Shown here one piece after another: positions 12,780 through 29,853 of a stretch of 64,000 bases of DNA (position 1 is the stretch's first letter; each line of letters opens with the position of its first letter). The translations under genes were made by a program, and so were the position numbers. The notes under the pieces are model-generated. The model saw nothing but the letters and a program-made list of their open reading frames with translations. It searched no databases and had not been told where the DNA came from. The stretch is from Lumbricus terrestris (Eukaryota; Annelida; Clitellata; Crassiclitellata; Lumbricidae). Where the stretch lies: the NCBI GenBank assembly GCA_949752735.1, contig OX457036.1, forward strand, positions 10,124,411-10,188,410. The letters are read 5' to 3'.

Positions 12780-13548
12780 CAGTGTTTAATCTAGTCCCCC
12801 TCCTCTGGGGGGGGGGGGGAATTGGGGTTTCTGGGGGGGGGGGGAGACATTTGAACGTCCGAAGGACACTCGTGATGCATGTAGCACCGAGACTGGGAGG
12901 AGGAGGGGCATGGGGAGGGGGATGCGCCCCTCCCATCAGAAACCTTTTGAATTTCCACATTGCAATGGCATCATTTTAAGGTGTCGTCTTAACATAATAG
13001 CTGCACTTTTTCAGTGACCCATTAGAAAATTTTTGGATTTTCACATTGCAATGGCAGCATTTTAAGGTGTCATCTTAACAAAATAGCTGTACTGTTTCGG
13101 TGACCCATTAGAAACTTTTTGAATTGAAAACATTGCAATGGCAGCATTTTAAGGTGTCGTCTTAACAAAATAGCTGCACTTTTTCAGTGACCCATTAGAA
13201 AATGTTTGGATTTTCACAATTGCAATGGCAGCATTTTAAGGGGTCATCTTAACAAAATAGCTGTACTTTTTCAGTGACTTATTAGAAACTTTTTGAATTT
13301 CCACATTGCAATTGCTGCATTTTAAGGTGTCATCTTAGCATGATGGTATCATATATTATAGTAGTAAAATAATGTCATTATAACCATATAATAATAAATA
13401 ATATCACGGTATATTATAACACTTCATGTAAAACAATGATGAAAGCAGTAACTAAAAATCAATATCATTTCGTCAAATTTTTCTGGGGGGGAAATGTCAA
13501 TCCTGGGGGGAACTTTCCCCCCCCCAGAGACGTCTAGATTAAACACTG
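12780..13548. mobile_element. Inverted-repeat element with CAGTGTTTAATCTAG ends
   Basis: CAGTGTTTAATCTAG at 12780 is mirrored by CTAGATTAAACACTG ending at 13548. Both sides carry the direct repeat CTCTATAGT (12771-12779 and 13549-13557). Inside the ends are long G and C runs (12805-12845, 13486-13527), then an internal array of an 86-88-bp unit containing CATTGCAATGGCAGCATTTT at about 12957, 13045, 13131, 13218 and 13304. No coding capacity. A related element is at 37285-37816. Confidence 0.82.
12957..13345 (+). repeat. 86-88-bp tandem repeat inside the CAGTGTTTAATC element
   Basis: Four to five units, each with CATTGCAATGG, TTTTAAGGTGTC and TCAGTGACCCATTAGAAA. Substitutions between units are few, so the array is fairly young. 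Confidence 0.8.
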
Positions 13549-13895
13549 CTCTATAGTTAGTTAGTTACAAATAATTATTAATGCCTTTGTCCGAACTTTA
13601 AAGAAAATAGTTATTGTAAGGTAGGAGGGCCTATAAGAAGATCAGCTCTTCATCTGAATCGTGAAATCAAAGATGAATGCTTCGAGGCCATGTGACGTCA
13701 GGAACTAGCCTCGTCAACGTATAATCTACACATATTCTGGTGACGTCACTGAATTGCGTTGACGATTAATTTATAGGCTATTCATGACGTTTACTGCCTC
13801 AACACTGTCTCTGAAACCAAGCAATTATCACGACGCATGTCTGACAGGTTATAATAATTATAGTTATTTCCGTATCGTTCGATTCAACGGTGACG

Positions 13896-16800
13896 TCAGT
13901 GATGACGTGTGACGAATCGTCGATTGAGGAGGTTGATGGTGACGATTATGGCCGTCAGGATGCTGAAGCAGATTGCCAGAGCTATTCCGACCTGTTTACC
14001 CGGTTCCATACCCTCCTGGGCATTGATACCTACAAGGAAAGCATCATTGAACACCTTAATTAAGCCAGAGAAGTATAAGGTATATAAGTAAGAAAACAAG
14101 AAGAGCCTTGTTACTTCCATAACGACGGCCCGATGGCTTAGGGGTGGGGATGATAGAAGCCCTGACCAGGGATACCACTCTGATTTTAAAAGGTCAGATC
14201 CGGCCGGAAAAAGGCTAGAAGGGGCTAGATCGAAAATTTTTGGAAGAATACATTGAATTTTCGGACTTCAAATTTCTGTCGACTTTTTTACCTTTGTTTT
14301 TAAATCAGAAATTTTCCTTTAAAATTTCTCATTTTTACTACTGTTTAGTACATTCTCCCCGAAAAGTCTATATTTCGGGAAAATGCCAGAAAATCCGCCG
14401 TCGAGAAAAAACCTAGATCTCGACAACAACAAAAACTAGAAACCTAGATTAAGCCGAAAAACCTAGATCTATAGGTGGAGAAAGTTATGAGTGGCATCCC
14501 TGTCCATAACAAATTAAGGCACAATGGGACATTGAAAGTGATGCAATATAACATATAAAAGTAATAGCACAGTAGTCTAACGACAAAGTAAAGAAATATA
14601 AATGAAAAAGAAAAATGTAATGCATTATATTATATAAATAAATTGTTCATTATATATATATAAAAATATATAATGCATTATATATATTATATACATGTAT
14701 ATATCATCATCATCAACATCCTTAGGCTCAGCGCCCGTAGGAGTCCGACGCCACTCTCTGTCTGAGTCTTTCTCGCGTCATGCCGCCCAGCTTCAACCAG
14801 TCCGGTCAGCAGGTCTGCTCCATACCATTAACATCTAGGAGCAGCTATAGACCACCTTGCCTGAATGAAGAGAATATTGGGAGAGAGGCATGAAGGACAA
14901 AATGGGTCAATGCCCGTATGTGTCCCACGCTCTCTCCTCCAACTCTCTCCATGGGTCTGTCCTGACCGGTCTGTGCATGTCAGCTCCATATCATGACACC
15001 TTAAAGCATCTGGGTCGCTATGTCACTTGTGCCGTGGTTTTTGCGGATTTCAATCGTCTTGGTCTTTTACTGCCAGCGTATCGCCACCCATCTGGCAAAC
15101 CTTCCTCACTTTGCCCGGGCTTAGGACCGGCACAGGGACGTTGTTGGTTCCCTGTGGCGGAGGATGGATGCAGTTTAACGTCGTGCCCAGGACAAACATG
15201 TATATATAAACGTATTTATTTCAGAGTTGGCGAAGCAGTAGCCAAAACTGCGACATAAAAATGGATTCAAATTCGTAAAGTTAAATCTTCACTTTATACG
15301 TAGCCTACACTACCGTACGTGTATACACTTAACACGCGACAGCCGTTAAGGAGGTCGACACGGATGAATGAACTTATGGACACTTGAGGCCAACATAAAA
15401 TAATGGACCTATCGGGCTTTAACGATGTTGTCCGTCACTGCTCGTATAGTTTCGCAGTACCAGTCCTAAGTGTGGAGAAACGAGGAGGGCGACACTAATC
15501 ATTTTGATACGTTCGAACTGATAATCGTTAAATGGCTACAAGCTTTGTCTTTCTATATTATATATAGGCTACATAGTTAATTCTGTGCAGTTGGCTGACA
15601 AAGCCGTGCTAAATTCGTATATATATATACTTACATACATACATACATATATATGTATAATATTATAGGGTACATAAGCAGTGGCGGTGTCTGTCAGCGG
15701 CGCCAGAGGGATGGGGGGCTTAAGCCCCTAAAAAGGCGACTAAAAAGGTCGTCAGAAATTTTGGCGGATGAAAATGGAAAATTTCCTCCGCGAGGATTCA
15801 GCCCCCCCAAACTGAAATCCTGGCGCCGCCACTGTACATAAGGGTAGGGGAAGGAAGAAGATTGGTAGAAGGCACGGAGATAGATAATGTGAGGGGAAGA
15901 AAGGATGGTTCAAGGTCATGCCCTTGCGCTGGGCATGTCAAGGTGAACAGCCAATTCAACCAACGTATATATACTATAAGGTATAGGTGTATACATTGAG
16001 ACTTGAAGGCAGTTGAGTGTTCTTGTTAAACATATAAACCACACCTGAAGTGCCAATAATTCCTGGGACTTGCTTTGACAACTGACAATTTAAATCAAAC
16101 TAGAAGTGGCTCGATTGATACTTAACGATGTTATTCGATGTTGCGCTCTGTCAAGTTAAATGGTCCCGCAAAGAAATATTATGTAGCCTACTGTCCTTAT
16201 TACATGAACAAAGCAAGAGCAGCCAAACGATATAGCGGCGCCAATAGTAGCAACAGGCAGCATTGATTCGATTTTTAAAATTGTTTTGTACTATAGCAAA
16301 TGCTGCGACAATAGCTTATACAATAGCAGTCAAACAATAGAGCAACAGAGGCTTGCAAATGCGTTTAAAACTCTGCTTCCGATTGCTGTTCATTGTCTAT
16401 TTTTAGCTCACATAGCTGCATTGGTTGAAGCTCACATCCCGTGCGCCTTGCCGTGCTGTTGTTTTGGATCAATCAGGTGCTTAGTTGCTATTTGACGACA
16501 CTGCGCATGTGTTGTAACAAAGATGATAAGCATCGCCATCGCCCTCCTCCTTTCACATGATTAAGACTGGCACTTACAAAGTATCATCAGTGGTGGAATG
16601 GCTCGTGTAAGATTATTTATTGAATCTCGACTTAAAACGGTCGGTATATACACAGCCAGTGTATTTGTAGTTTAACGTCACTGTGTGGTAACAAAGACCA
16701 ATAGCGACGCCCTCCTCCTTTATCCAGACTTGGGACTGGCACTGACACTGGCAGAGTGCAGCCAGTGGCGGAGTTAAACACACGCCAGGAATTTACATGT

Positions 16801-17294
16801 AAACGGCGTGTGCTTGTTGAATATTCAGATGAGCTGTAGAGAGGTAAAAAATCTCACCGGTTAAATTAATTGAAAAGTGTCGACTCGGTGGAGGTGTGTA
16901 TAGGTCTATAATTATATTACGTTCCATTCACGATGACCTTAGATGACGTGGCACCCAATTGGAGTAATTTTGGGCAAAGTCATTGAAAAATAGCTTGCTC
17001 AAGTCGCACACGGTCGTCATATAGAAAAGTGGTTGTGACCAGGGGCGAAAAAAATCCTGGGTTTTAATTTGGGCGGGGATTCTAATGAACTTCGTCGCAA
17101 AATATACGGAATTGATTTTAAACTGAACTGCATATTTTTGCGAGGGGGGCCCGGGTATAGGTAGAACCCGCAAATCTCTAAATGCGCCCATGTTTACGAA
17201 TCTCTTAGGACTTACTTTCCTGCGCCTTCGTGAGTGGCGCGAAAACGAGAAGGTGTGCGAAGACTGAGACGATCAAACCAATGCAGTTACTCAT
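13896..17294 (-). CDS. Small type I membrane protein (70 aa, two exons)
   Basis: Exon 1 is 17216-17294 and exon 2 is 13896-14029. The donor (GAAA|GTAAGT) and acceptor (CTTGTAG|GT) are good and the phases join (A+GT, Ser). The protein starts MSNCIGLIVSVFAHLLVFAP, a clear signal peptide likely cut near KAQ|E. A short linker (INAQEGMEPGKQ) precedes one membrane span (VGIALAICFSILTAIIVTIN), and the tail LLNRRFVTRHH is basic, giving N-out, C-in topology. I do not recognise a family. The layout resembles vertebrate micropeptides such as SMIM30, but I see no convincing sequence match. Extra exons in the 3.2 kb intron cannot be excluded, though none is needed for phase. The upstream reading frame shows no nearby stop, so the start is chosen for the signal peptide. 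Confidence 0.6.
14167..14502. mobile_element. Inverted-repeat element with CAGGGATACCACTC ends
   Basis: CAGGGATACCACTC (14167-14180) and GAGTGGCATCCCTG (14489-14502) are near-perfect inverted termini around an AT-rich interior with repeated CCTAGATCT motifs. I see no matching 8-bp flanks, so it may be old or one edge may be misplaced. It lies in the intron of the small membrane protein gene. Confidence 0.6.
14701..15205 (-). repeat. 500-bp dispersed repeat with GAT-type tail, copy 1
   Basis: This is closely similar over its whole length to 33446-33945. Both contain CAACATCCTTAGGCTCAG, TTCAACC(A/G)GTCCGGTCAGC, GTGTCCCA(C/T)GCTCTCTCC and GGATGCAGTTTAACGTC. Read on the minus strand it ends in GATGATGATGATATA, the short-repeat tail typical of RTE-type non-LTR elements. 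No intact ORF. Probably a truncated LINE 3' region. Confidence 0.75.
15470..15530 (+). repeat. Short dispersed repeat (AGTCCTAAG...GGAGGGCGACACTAATCAT)
   Basis: The motif AGTCC(C/T)AAG, then GGA(T/G)AAA, then (G)AGG(G/A)CGACACTAATCAT recurs at 18955-19010 and 19945-20005, and in inverted form at 16700-16745 and 16535-16585. It is probably a SINE-derived or conserved MITE fragment. Confidence 0.5.
15679..15834. mobile_element. hAT-like MITE (CAGTGGCGG family), copy 1
   Basis: Ends CAGTGGCGGTG and GGCGCCGCCACTG, 156 bp, with an exact 8-bp target duplication TACATAAG (15671-15678 and 15835-15842). The interior GTCGTCAGAAATTTTGGCGG is shared with the copy at 62227-62457. Confidence 0.88.
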
Positions 17295-17614
17295 CTTCTC
17301 TTTCTTTATGTAATCAACGAATTTGGATGATGGCGATGACACACGACCTCTTTGCGACCAGGTTGCTATGAAACACTTCTTCTGAAACGTTACCAGACAA
17401 AACTCTTCGCTGTAACGGCCGCACCTGTCGAAGAAGTTTAATGACGAGTCAGGTATATATAGTCCAGATGGGCAGAATTAAGCAGTCACGAGAGTAATCT
17501 TCACGACTAGGTCTATAATTATATGATGTGAAGTTTATGCGAACTAACTGCTTCTTATATATTGGTCATCGCGGCGTATTATAGGCCTACTCACACGTGC
17601 AGAGAATGCTCAAT

Positions 17615-17700
17615 CATTGCTCGTAGTGGCCTGCCATAGCATATATATATATATTATATTATATTATATATATGCTATGGGAAGCCACTACGAGCAATGC
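17615..17700. repeat. AT-rich palindrome (cruciform-capable)
   Basis: CATTGCTCGTAGTGGC (17615-17630) is mirrored by GCCACTACGAGCAATG (17684-17699). Between them CCATAGCATATATATA and TATATATGCTATGG continue the pairing to a short AT loop. Confidence 0.85.
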
Positions 17701-20700
17701 TATATATACTACATACTATATGGGTTCACAACAGAACAATCTTATTTCAGTGTGTATATATATATATATGTATAAATGTGTATATATAATAGTCGTGTCG
17801 CTTAGCACTAAAGCATAGATTGGCCCTATATATATATAATTATGTAGGCACAAAGAGTACTCAGACTTATATGCTATATATATATAGGCCTTCATGAATA
17901 TATAATTTATATGTATATTAATATATATATATTATATATATATGCATGCTTGCTCATACCTATATACATATCTGTGTATATAAAACTACTGTTTTAAGTG
18001 GGTCTATGGCTTTGTTCGTATTTCCAAGACACAGGGTCAGCTTTACATTCGTCCTCTATTGATCTACAGAGGATTTTTCGCTATAAATAATTACTTGTAG
18101 GTTTTATACGCATAAGTTTTATGTTTTTACAAGTTATACCCTAATTTGTGAAGGCAATTAACCATCATTAAATCAGAGACTGCAAAGCCTAAGCTCTATT
18201 GGCCTATCGCCTGTAGAGAGAGTTTAATTATGACCCTTTTCGTCTGCAACTTAAACGAAATCTTTGTGTAAGCAGAAGTCCAAGGTCAGTCGTGTCGAAA
18301 GTCAAGAAGGTCATTCGAGAGATAGGAAACGGTTAGACGAAGGAAATGAGTTGTAACCTCTTAGAATCGAGATAAATCATCAGCACTAGAAGTCACCCGC
18401 GATCCGCATGCTCTCTATATAGAAGGCCTCTTCTCAGGCGCACGTACTGAACGCAAGCTACATATAAACATATATGGTTTACCGTATATAAACAAACACT
18501 CTGTCTAAGCCGAGATTTAAAACGGATTGAGTTAGAGAAACTGAAGTTGTATACGCCAACTTTGTCTTCTAGAAACAGCTATTAAACGCAACTAATTTTG
18601 GAGTCGTGCTGTTTTCATGTTTAGGAGTTTTACCGACCGCTCTGTGAGGCTTCATCAAGATAGGCAGCATAGGCTACGTGTACCTTCTGACACGCCTACA
18701 GTCATTCACACATCATGACACATGAACGTACTCTATAATGCATCCATGCAAATGATTACAGATACGCATACACAATACACATAACCTACGAGTGAGTTTA
18801 CAGTTGAGAGAACTCAGAGAAGGAATTAACACTGAGATGATGTTGAGATATATAGATATTATTGATGAACAACGACTCCACGTAGCGATTCCGACCGACC
18901 GACATGTTTAAATACATGTACGCTATATTTTACAGTCGGCTTGTTCGCTGCCAGTGCCAGTCCCAAGACTGGATAAAGCAGGAGAGCGACACTAATCATC
19001 CTTGATATGGTAGCGTCGTTAAACATGTAACAATTAAGCCAGCTCGGCTTGTTGGGTTGTCCGCCTTCCTCTTCCAACCATATGTTTCTATGTTTCTGTC
19101 TGTCTCTCTGTTTGTCTCTCCCTTTCCCTCTCCTTCTCCCTCTCCCACTCCCTCTCCTTCTCCCTCTCAGACCTGTGTATGTCATACACACCATTACACG
19201 TGCATCATGCTAAAGAAACGATTTTTAGGTCTACCTCAAATTGCGCAGCAGGTCTATTATACAGGTTCTTAGTGCTATATACAATCAACGTCGCGCTGAT
19301 TTCGCATGCAGTCCTGCGTATAACTTGACGAACTGCTTAACTTATCAACTGTGCTTTTTGCTACTGCAGGTGAATTAATGTGGATAGACATAGGCTGCGT
19401 GTGATTTGTTAAAAACTGCGTGTGGGATTGCTGTTGGTACGCGTAATTATTCCTATATACTCTGTGGATATAAATTTCCTGTTTGTCCCAGGTTGAACCG
19501 ACTGTTCACGCAGTTCATTCCGCTTTGAACCAACTCTGCAGCGATTATAATACAAACCGCAACGAAAGCCTATGCTATTTGCCGACTCATTTCGTCTTTT
19601 CTTAGGTCTATAGAGTATACGCTATTGTGTTAGATCCATTAAAGCGTTGTACGAAGAATTTTGGCAAACAGGACCCTATGTAAACAATGCCAATTCACTG
19701 TATGCAGGCAAGATTTCTCCACCGGTGGTCGGTGGAAAGATCTTGGTAGCCTATGCAGGGAGGCCTGTAGCCTATGCGTGACACATCGTTAGCGAGAAAC
19801 GAACTTTCTGTGTACAACGTCTTTGTAGCGCTGACTAATCAACCGCGAAAACTATAATATGGAGTGCCGAAATATATCAATTACATCAAAAGGACAAATT
19901 TTTCCACGTTGCACCTGTAGTCTAACTACGCTACGACTCGTACTTTTGCAATGCCAGTCCCAAGCCTGGATAAAGTAGGAGGACGAAACTAAATTACATT
20001 GACCGGATAGGCTACCGGACACTGAATTATTAATTATTTTCTTACACACTTAATGAGAGTTAAGATGAACGTCGAGCGAGGGCGAAATTTATATAGCGCC
20101 TTTCGGTAATCTCAAAGCGCTGTCACGTGACCTTCTAACTGCTTAGCAGTTGCGCCATAAGCTGACTGATAACGGTGATGATTAATCCGATATCCAACGA
20201 CAGCCAAGGTGACATTATAATGATATTCGTGTAAAAGATTTCACAGTTTGTATTCTATATCTGACTTGGAGTCAGTCATTCTAGTCACGTCGTTGTCGTC
20301 GGCGATCACAGCATCTCATAATAATAATAATCCGAGGAGGTCATAATGTCATAATCAGCTGACAAACATAATTATACGACATCATAATTATACGACATCA
20401 TATATCTGTATTTATATTATTTTATTATCGTTTTATTGCACGTACCTCACTTTCTTCAACCTTAGTTTTATAACTCCTTTCGTCCCAATCCCACCGACTA
20501 GTAGGCTATTTACCGGCGATTATCAATTTCCAAAATGAAATGACCCCGCAGCAGCGATATACCTCGGATAATACCTGTTTACCCTTTCTCGTGTAGGCAA
20601 TAAAGACCGGCTGTTATGTATAAGGTGATTTGCCCAAGTTCGTAAGCAAACAGCCCAGCCGTGAAGATCGCCCGGTGGCGGCTTTTGACTCTGGTCTGTG

Positions 20701-21084
20701 AATTAGTATGGCAAACCAGTTGCTCGATGTTGACCTCTAAATGGAAGTCGTACTTGAATTCTGGAGATATGTTGTCTTTCTTCAGCTTGATTAAGATTTC
20801 CGTTCTCGGTATAGATCATGAGTTTAGTTGTTTTTAGGATGAGGGCAGGATTTTAATTTCGCGTTGCGCGTGTGTGCGCGTGTGTGTGCGCCCAAGCATG
20901 CATGCGCGCGCGTTTTGTGCTCTGGGTTTTAATTGAACACTCGTATTTTATTGTCACTTGCTAGATTTCGCAGAGAGCTGCGTCAGAGAGAAAGGAGAAC
21001 TGCCATGGTGGTTGATTTTTTCGATTATGATCGAATGTTGAATTGCTGCCATAACATTTGACTGCATCAATTAATTATGGTCAC

Positions 21085-21190
21085 CCACCCACTCACACAC
21101 ACGCGCACACACGGACATACGTACCCTCCCGCGCACACAGGTCACACACAACTCACACACTCATGCGCGCGCGCACACACACACACACGG
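21085..21190 (+). repeat. AC-rich microsatellite
   Basis: Runs of CACACACAC with GCGCGC interruptions; the overlapping ORF is low complexity. Confidence 0.8.
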
Positions 21191-21742
21191 TAGGATATCA
21201 TCCCCGGACATTATTCCTCCCCCACCCTCCGACAAAAACCCCTCTACAACACAATTTTATGTATTTCCAAATTTCGGTTGTGAAGCGCCATACCTATAAT
21301 AACGGAACATACACTAGCAAGGCCGTAGCTAGGGGGTAGTTTTGGATGTTTGAACCCCCAAATAAAATAATACTATGATGAAATAATGTATAATTATACT
21401 TAGGCCTAACAATCAAGAAGTAAAAACTAAAGGAATTTCATTTTGAAGCCCTTAATTATTTCTATGTGACATTTGACAATAGATTAAAATCATTAAATTA
21501 TTCCCCCCAAACTCCTATAGTCTGTTAATTGTTTCGGTGGCTTTCTCAATGTCGAGTAAACACCCTTCCCGAAATAAAATCCTGGCTATACGACCTTGAA
21601 GGCTACACTGGTCAATGCGGTCGTCATGCACGTGCTTCGGTCATTGGCCAATGTTACAGGATCAACAAATAATGGCTGGCAGGGTAGGCATACAGTGGAT
21701 GCCCGCGAATTGGAGAAAAACGGGCTTCATCCGGAATTGCAC

Positions 21743-22256
21743 CTGGGCCCGTATGCACATAAGGGAATAACTCTTATATCTGGCTTAAATCTGGCCTATT
21801 CTGGAATACTGGGTTATTTCCGTATGCATGGCTTGAGATTAGTGAATTTAACTAGGTATAACGTTATTCCAACTCCGAAGTAGGAGTAAGCCGGCTACTC
21901 CCATTGTGAACAATAGACGGCCGACGTTAGCTGGGCAGCGTGAACAATAGGCAGCCGTCGATATTTCCCTGTGGCCCGTCTTTAGGTCTGAATCTGTTTA
22001 CCCCACGCTGGCAACGACCGCATATAAATATCTTTCACGCATGCGCGCTCAGCTATAACCTATTGAATTGGGGGAAGAGCAAGCGTCATGCATCGTCGGG
22101 TGCAAGGAATGTGTAGATTAGCTATGCTACTAAGTAGCTACTTGCTATTTTGTCTCGTGCATACGGATAAATTCCAATGGCGAAGTCGGGAGTTAAGTCG
22201 CGTTTAGGCACTATACATAGAATACCTTATGCCTTGTCATGTGCATACCGGCCCTG
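21743..22256. mobile_element. Candidate MITE with CTGGGCCCGTATGCACAT ends
   Basis: The left end CTGGGCCCGTATGCACATAA matches the reverse complement of the right end, CAGGGCCGGTATGCACATGA. It is about 514 bp. The interior repeats TATGCATG/GTGCATACGG motifs. No clear target duplication, so the exact borders are uncertain. Confidence 0.55.
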
Positions 22257-22576
22257 AACTACTTTGCAGATTATATGGGCGTCCACACATAATTATGCAT
22301 AATAGGGGCAGTTGCCCCACTGGGCATTGTTCGCCTATTTTTTTAGCTATTAAAAATTTTGACACCTATTTCGGGTGTTTTAGAATTTCTACCTACTAAT
22401 GATAGGCCTACACAAAGTGAAAATTGAGAAATTTACGTTTAGAAAAATCTATGATAAATGCTCTCGATTAGGCCTAATAATTATTCTGTTAGCAATTTTC
22501 AAGCTCTTAATTGCTTTAAAAAACGTTGTTGTATTTTTCCTTCCTTCAAAACTATTTGCGGGCGCTCATGTATGCT

Positions 22577-22765
22577 ATAGGCTTAAGTATAGGTCGATAT
22601 TTTCGTGCCTGGACGCCCTTACCTTTCCAAAAGAAGTGCCTGAACGCCCCCTACCTTAAATTTCCAGTCTGTACGTGCTCGCCAATAAGCGGCTGGACGT
22701 CGTTCAGATTTCAAAACAAGTGCATGGACGCCGTCCATGACCGTCCAGCCACACTTTAAGCCCTG
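22577..22765 (+). mobile_element. hAT-like MITE (CAGGGCTTAAAG family), copy B
   Basis: The right end CCACACTTTAAGCCCTG is intact and the body (GTGCATGGACGCCGTCCATG, GACCGTCCAG) matches the other copies. The left end is worn (AGGCTTAAGTATAGG) and no target duplication remains, so this copy looks older. Confidence 0.8.
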
Positions 22766-23649
22766 ATCGAAACCTACTGTTGAAAGCCTGTTGAAACCAT
22801 AATGGGAGGGAGGCCACGTTCTATGGGCGTTTCTCAATGGGGGGGGGGCATGGCCGGATTTGCTCCCCTCTGGACCCGCCTCTGGGACCCAACCTTACGC
22901 AAATTACTGATTGCGCCCATGGTCCTTATGAACTTTGGTAGTCACGACTCACGAGACTCACGACATCTGCCAGCTGCGCACATAATGCTTGTGCAAGATT
23001 TCATAGACAAAAGATAATCGTGGTTTAACTACATAGTCAATATCTCTCAGTTGTACACGCTTGAGCAGGTGGCATATGTTGTCGTCGATCATGTTCAATC
23101 GCACTAGGCTGCATAAGTTTGGTACGTCGGACTCGGGGTAGCTCTGTTGCCGATTCCGCCATTATTGTATTCTACGTGAACGTAAACTCAAACTTTCTAA
23201 AGCTTCACTTCCGAGCGCATGGAACCAGCGTATTCTACGTTTTCCTATAGTTACCCCATAATATGCTATTACACGGAGACTACAAGATCTTTACATAGGC
23301 CTACGTCGTTGTGTGCGGCTACAATTCACTTTCCGTGGGTTAAAAGTATGCCTACAAACGACTCACCTCTTACAGCCTAACATCCATGCAGTGATTATTT
23401 CCGCAATTTTGAATTTCGTTGTACTTCCGTTGTACTCTTAGGCCGTGGCCTAGTTAATCGGCTGTCATTATTTGGGTGATGCCTATACTGAGTGTGGAAA
23501 ATATGTCACCGTGGTATTTTGTCCCACGAAAAGTATCAAATGTAGCCTAAGTATAAAAAGCTTGTTGAAAGATCCTTAATTTTTATTAGTCTAAGCTGGG
23601 ACTAATATCAATATTGGTTCCTGGCACCGGAACGAAAACGGCAGCTCTG

Positions 23650-23770
23650 GCTATTGCGGACTTGATTTGATATAGCGCCGGTGAATAAGCTGGTCTCCCT
23701 GACGTGGCTTTTGTGGGCGCTGAGAAATTCTCGAAGATTTACATTACATTACATTACATTACATTACATT
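23650..23770 (+). repeat. SINE-like fragment with ACATT tail
   Basis: GTGAATAAGCTGGT(C/G) and GGCTTTTG...AGCGCT are shared with 56865-56920 and, inverted, with 57835-57900. It ends in a run of ACATT repeats, as a SINE tail often does. Confidence 0.55.
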
Positions 23771-24042
23771 CCAGATCTAGTCTATGTAGGCCTAAATAGC
23801 TTTTAAACGCTGGAGTTACTGGTCTACTTTAAGGTCAAATTGCGCACTTTTAAAATCTGCGAAAATGAATTATCTAAAAATAAGCACTCAGTTTTATTAC
23901 ATGAAGTTCGTGTAGGCCTACGTGTGCTTGCCCGTTTGCTTGCTAGTTTGCATGATTGTGTCACTTTGTGTTAGCAAAAACTTTGCGCTATAGTAGTTGG
24001 TGCATTACTGCACACTCTTTAGGATTCCTGGCCACTCTATGC

Positions 24043-24080
24043 ATCGATATTAATAGACCTATAGGTCTATTAATAGCGAT
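24043..24080. promoter_or_regulatory. Palindrome 12 bp upstream of the DPCD start codon
   Basis: A perfect 26-bp palindrome (24049-24074; half-site ATTAATAGACCT) extends with one mismatch to 38 bp. It contains GACCTATAGGTC. It lies in the DPCD 5' UTR or core promoter, so it could form an RNA hairpin or bind a dimeric factor. No RFX X-box was recognised nearby. Confidence 0.45.
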
Positions 24081-24092
24081 GAACTTTCAAAA

Positions 24093-29751
<5,659 letters not shown>

Positions 29752-29847
29752 AACAAGACCACAGTAGCCACAAATGAACTGTTTATACTTTGTCTGAACG
29801 TTAATGAATTTGAATAATTAGTAATTGTATTTGTTACTTTTTTGTCC

Positions 29848-29853
29848 AATAAA
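29848..29853 (+). promoter_or_regulatory. DPCD polyadenylation signal
   Basis: A canonical AATAAA lies about 97 bp after the DPCD stop codon. No other strong signal is nearer. Confidence 0.7.

Larger units (their letters stand above)
8330..13895. other. Intergenic region between DDX31 and the small membrane protein gene
   Basis: No conserved coding sequence was recognised. Contents: the DDX31 upstream region (no clear TATA box), an AGAAGCGCTT-type repeat tail near 8660-8720, MITEs at 9332-9755, 11387-11692 and 12780-13548, and G/C homopolymer-rich patches near 10880, 11150 and 12810. The ORFs at 9841-10165 have no recognisable domain and sit in unremarkable sequence. Confidence 0.6.
17295..24042. 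other. Gene-poor region upstream of DPCD
   Basis: No coding region was recognised. Contents: an AT-rich palindrome (17615-17700), TATA-rich stretches (17755-17960), short dispersed repeats (18955-19010, 19945-20005, 20085-20130), an AC/GCGC dinucleotide tract (20865-20910 and 21085-21190), a candidate MITE (21743-22256), MITE copy B (22577-22765) and a SINE-like fragment with an ACATT tail (23650-23770). ORFs such as 18859-19194 and 21058-21339 overlap low-complexity sequence. Confidence 0.55.

Noticed and set aside
18859..19194. 111-residue minus-strand ORF with RGRRRGSGRGRRRGKG
   Set aside because: Low-complexity translation of a TCTCCCTCTC-rich tract plus a dispersed repeat.
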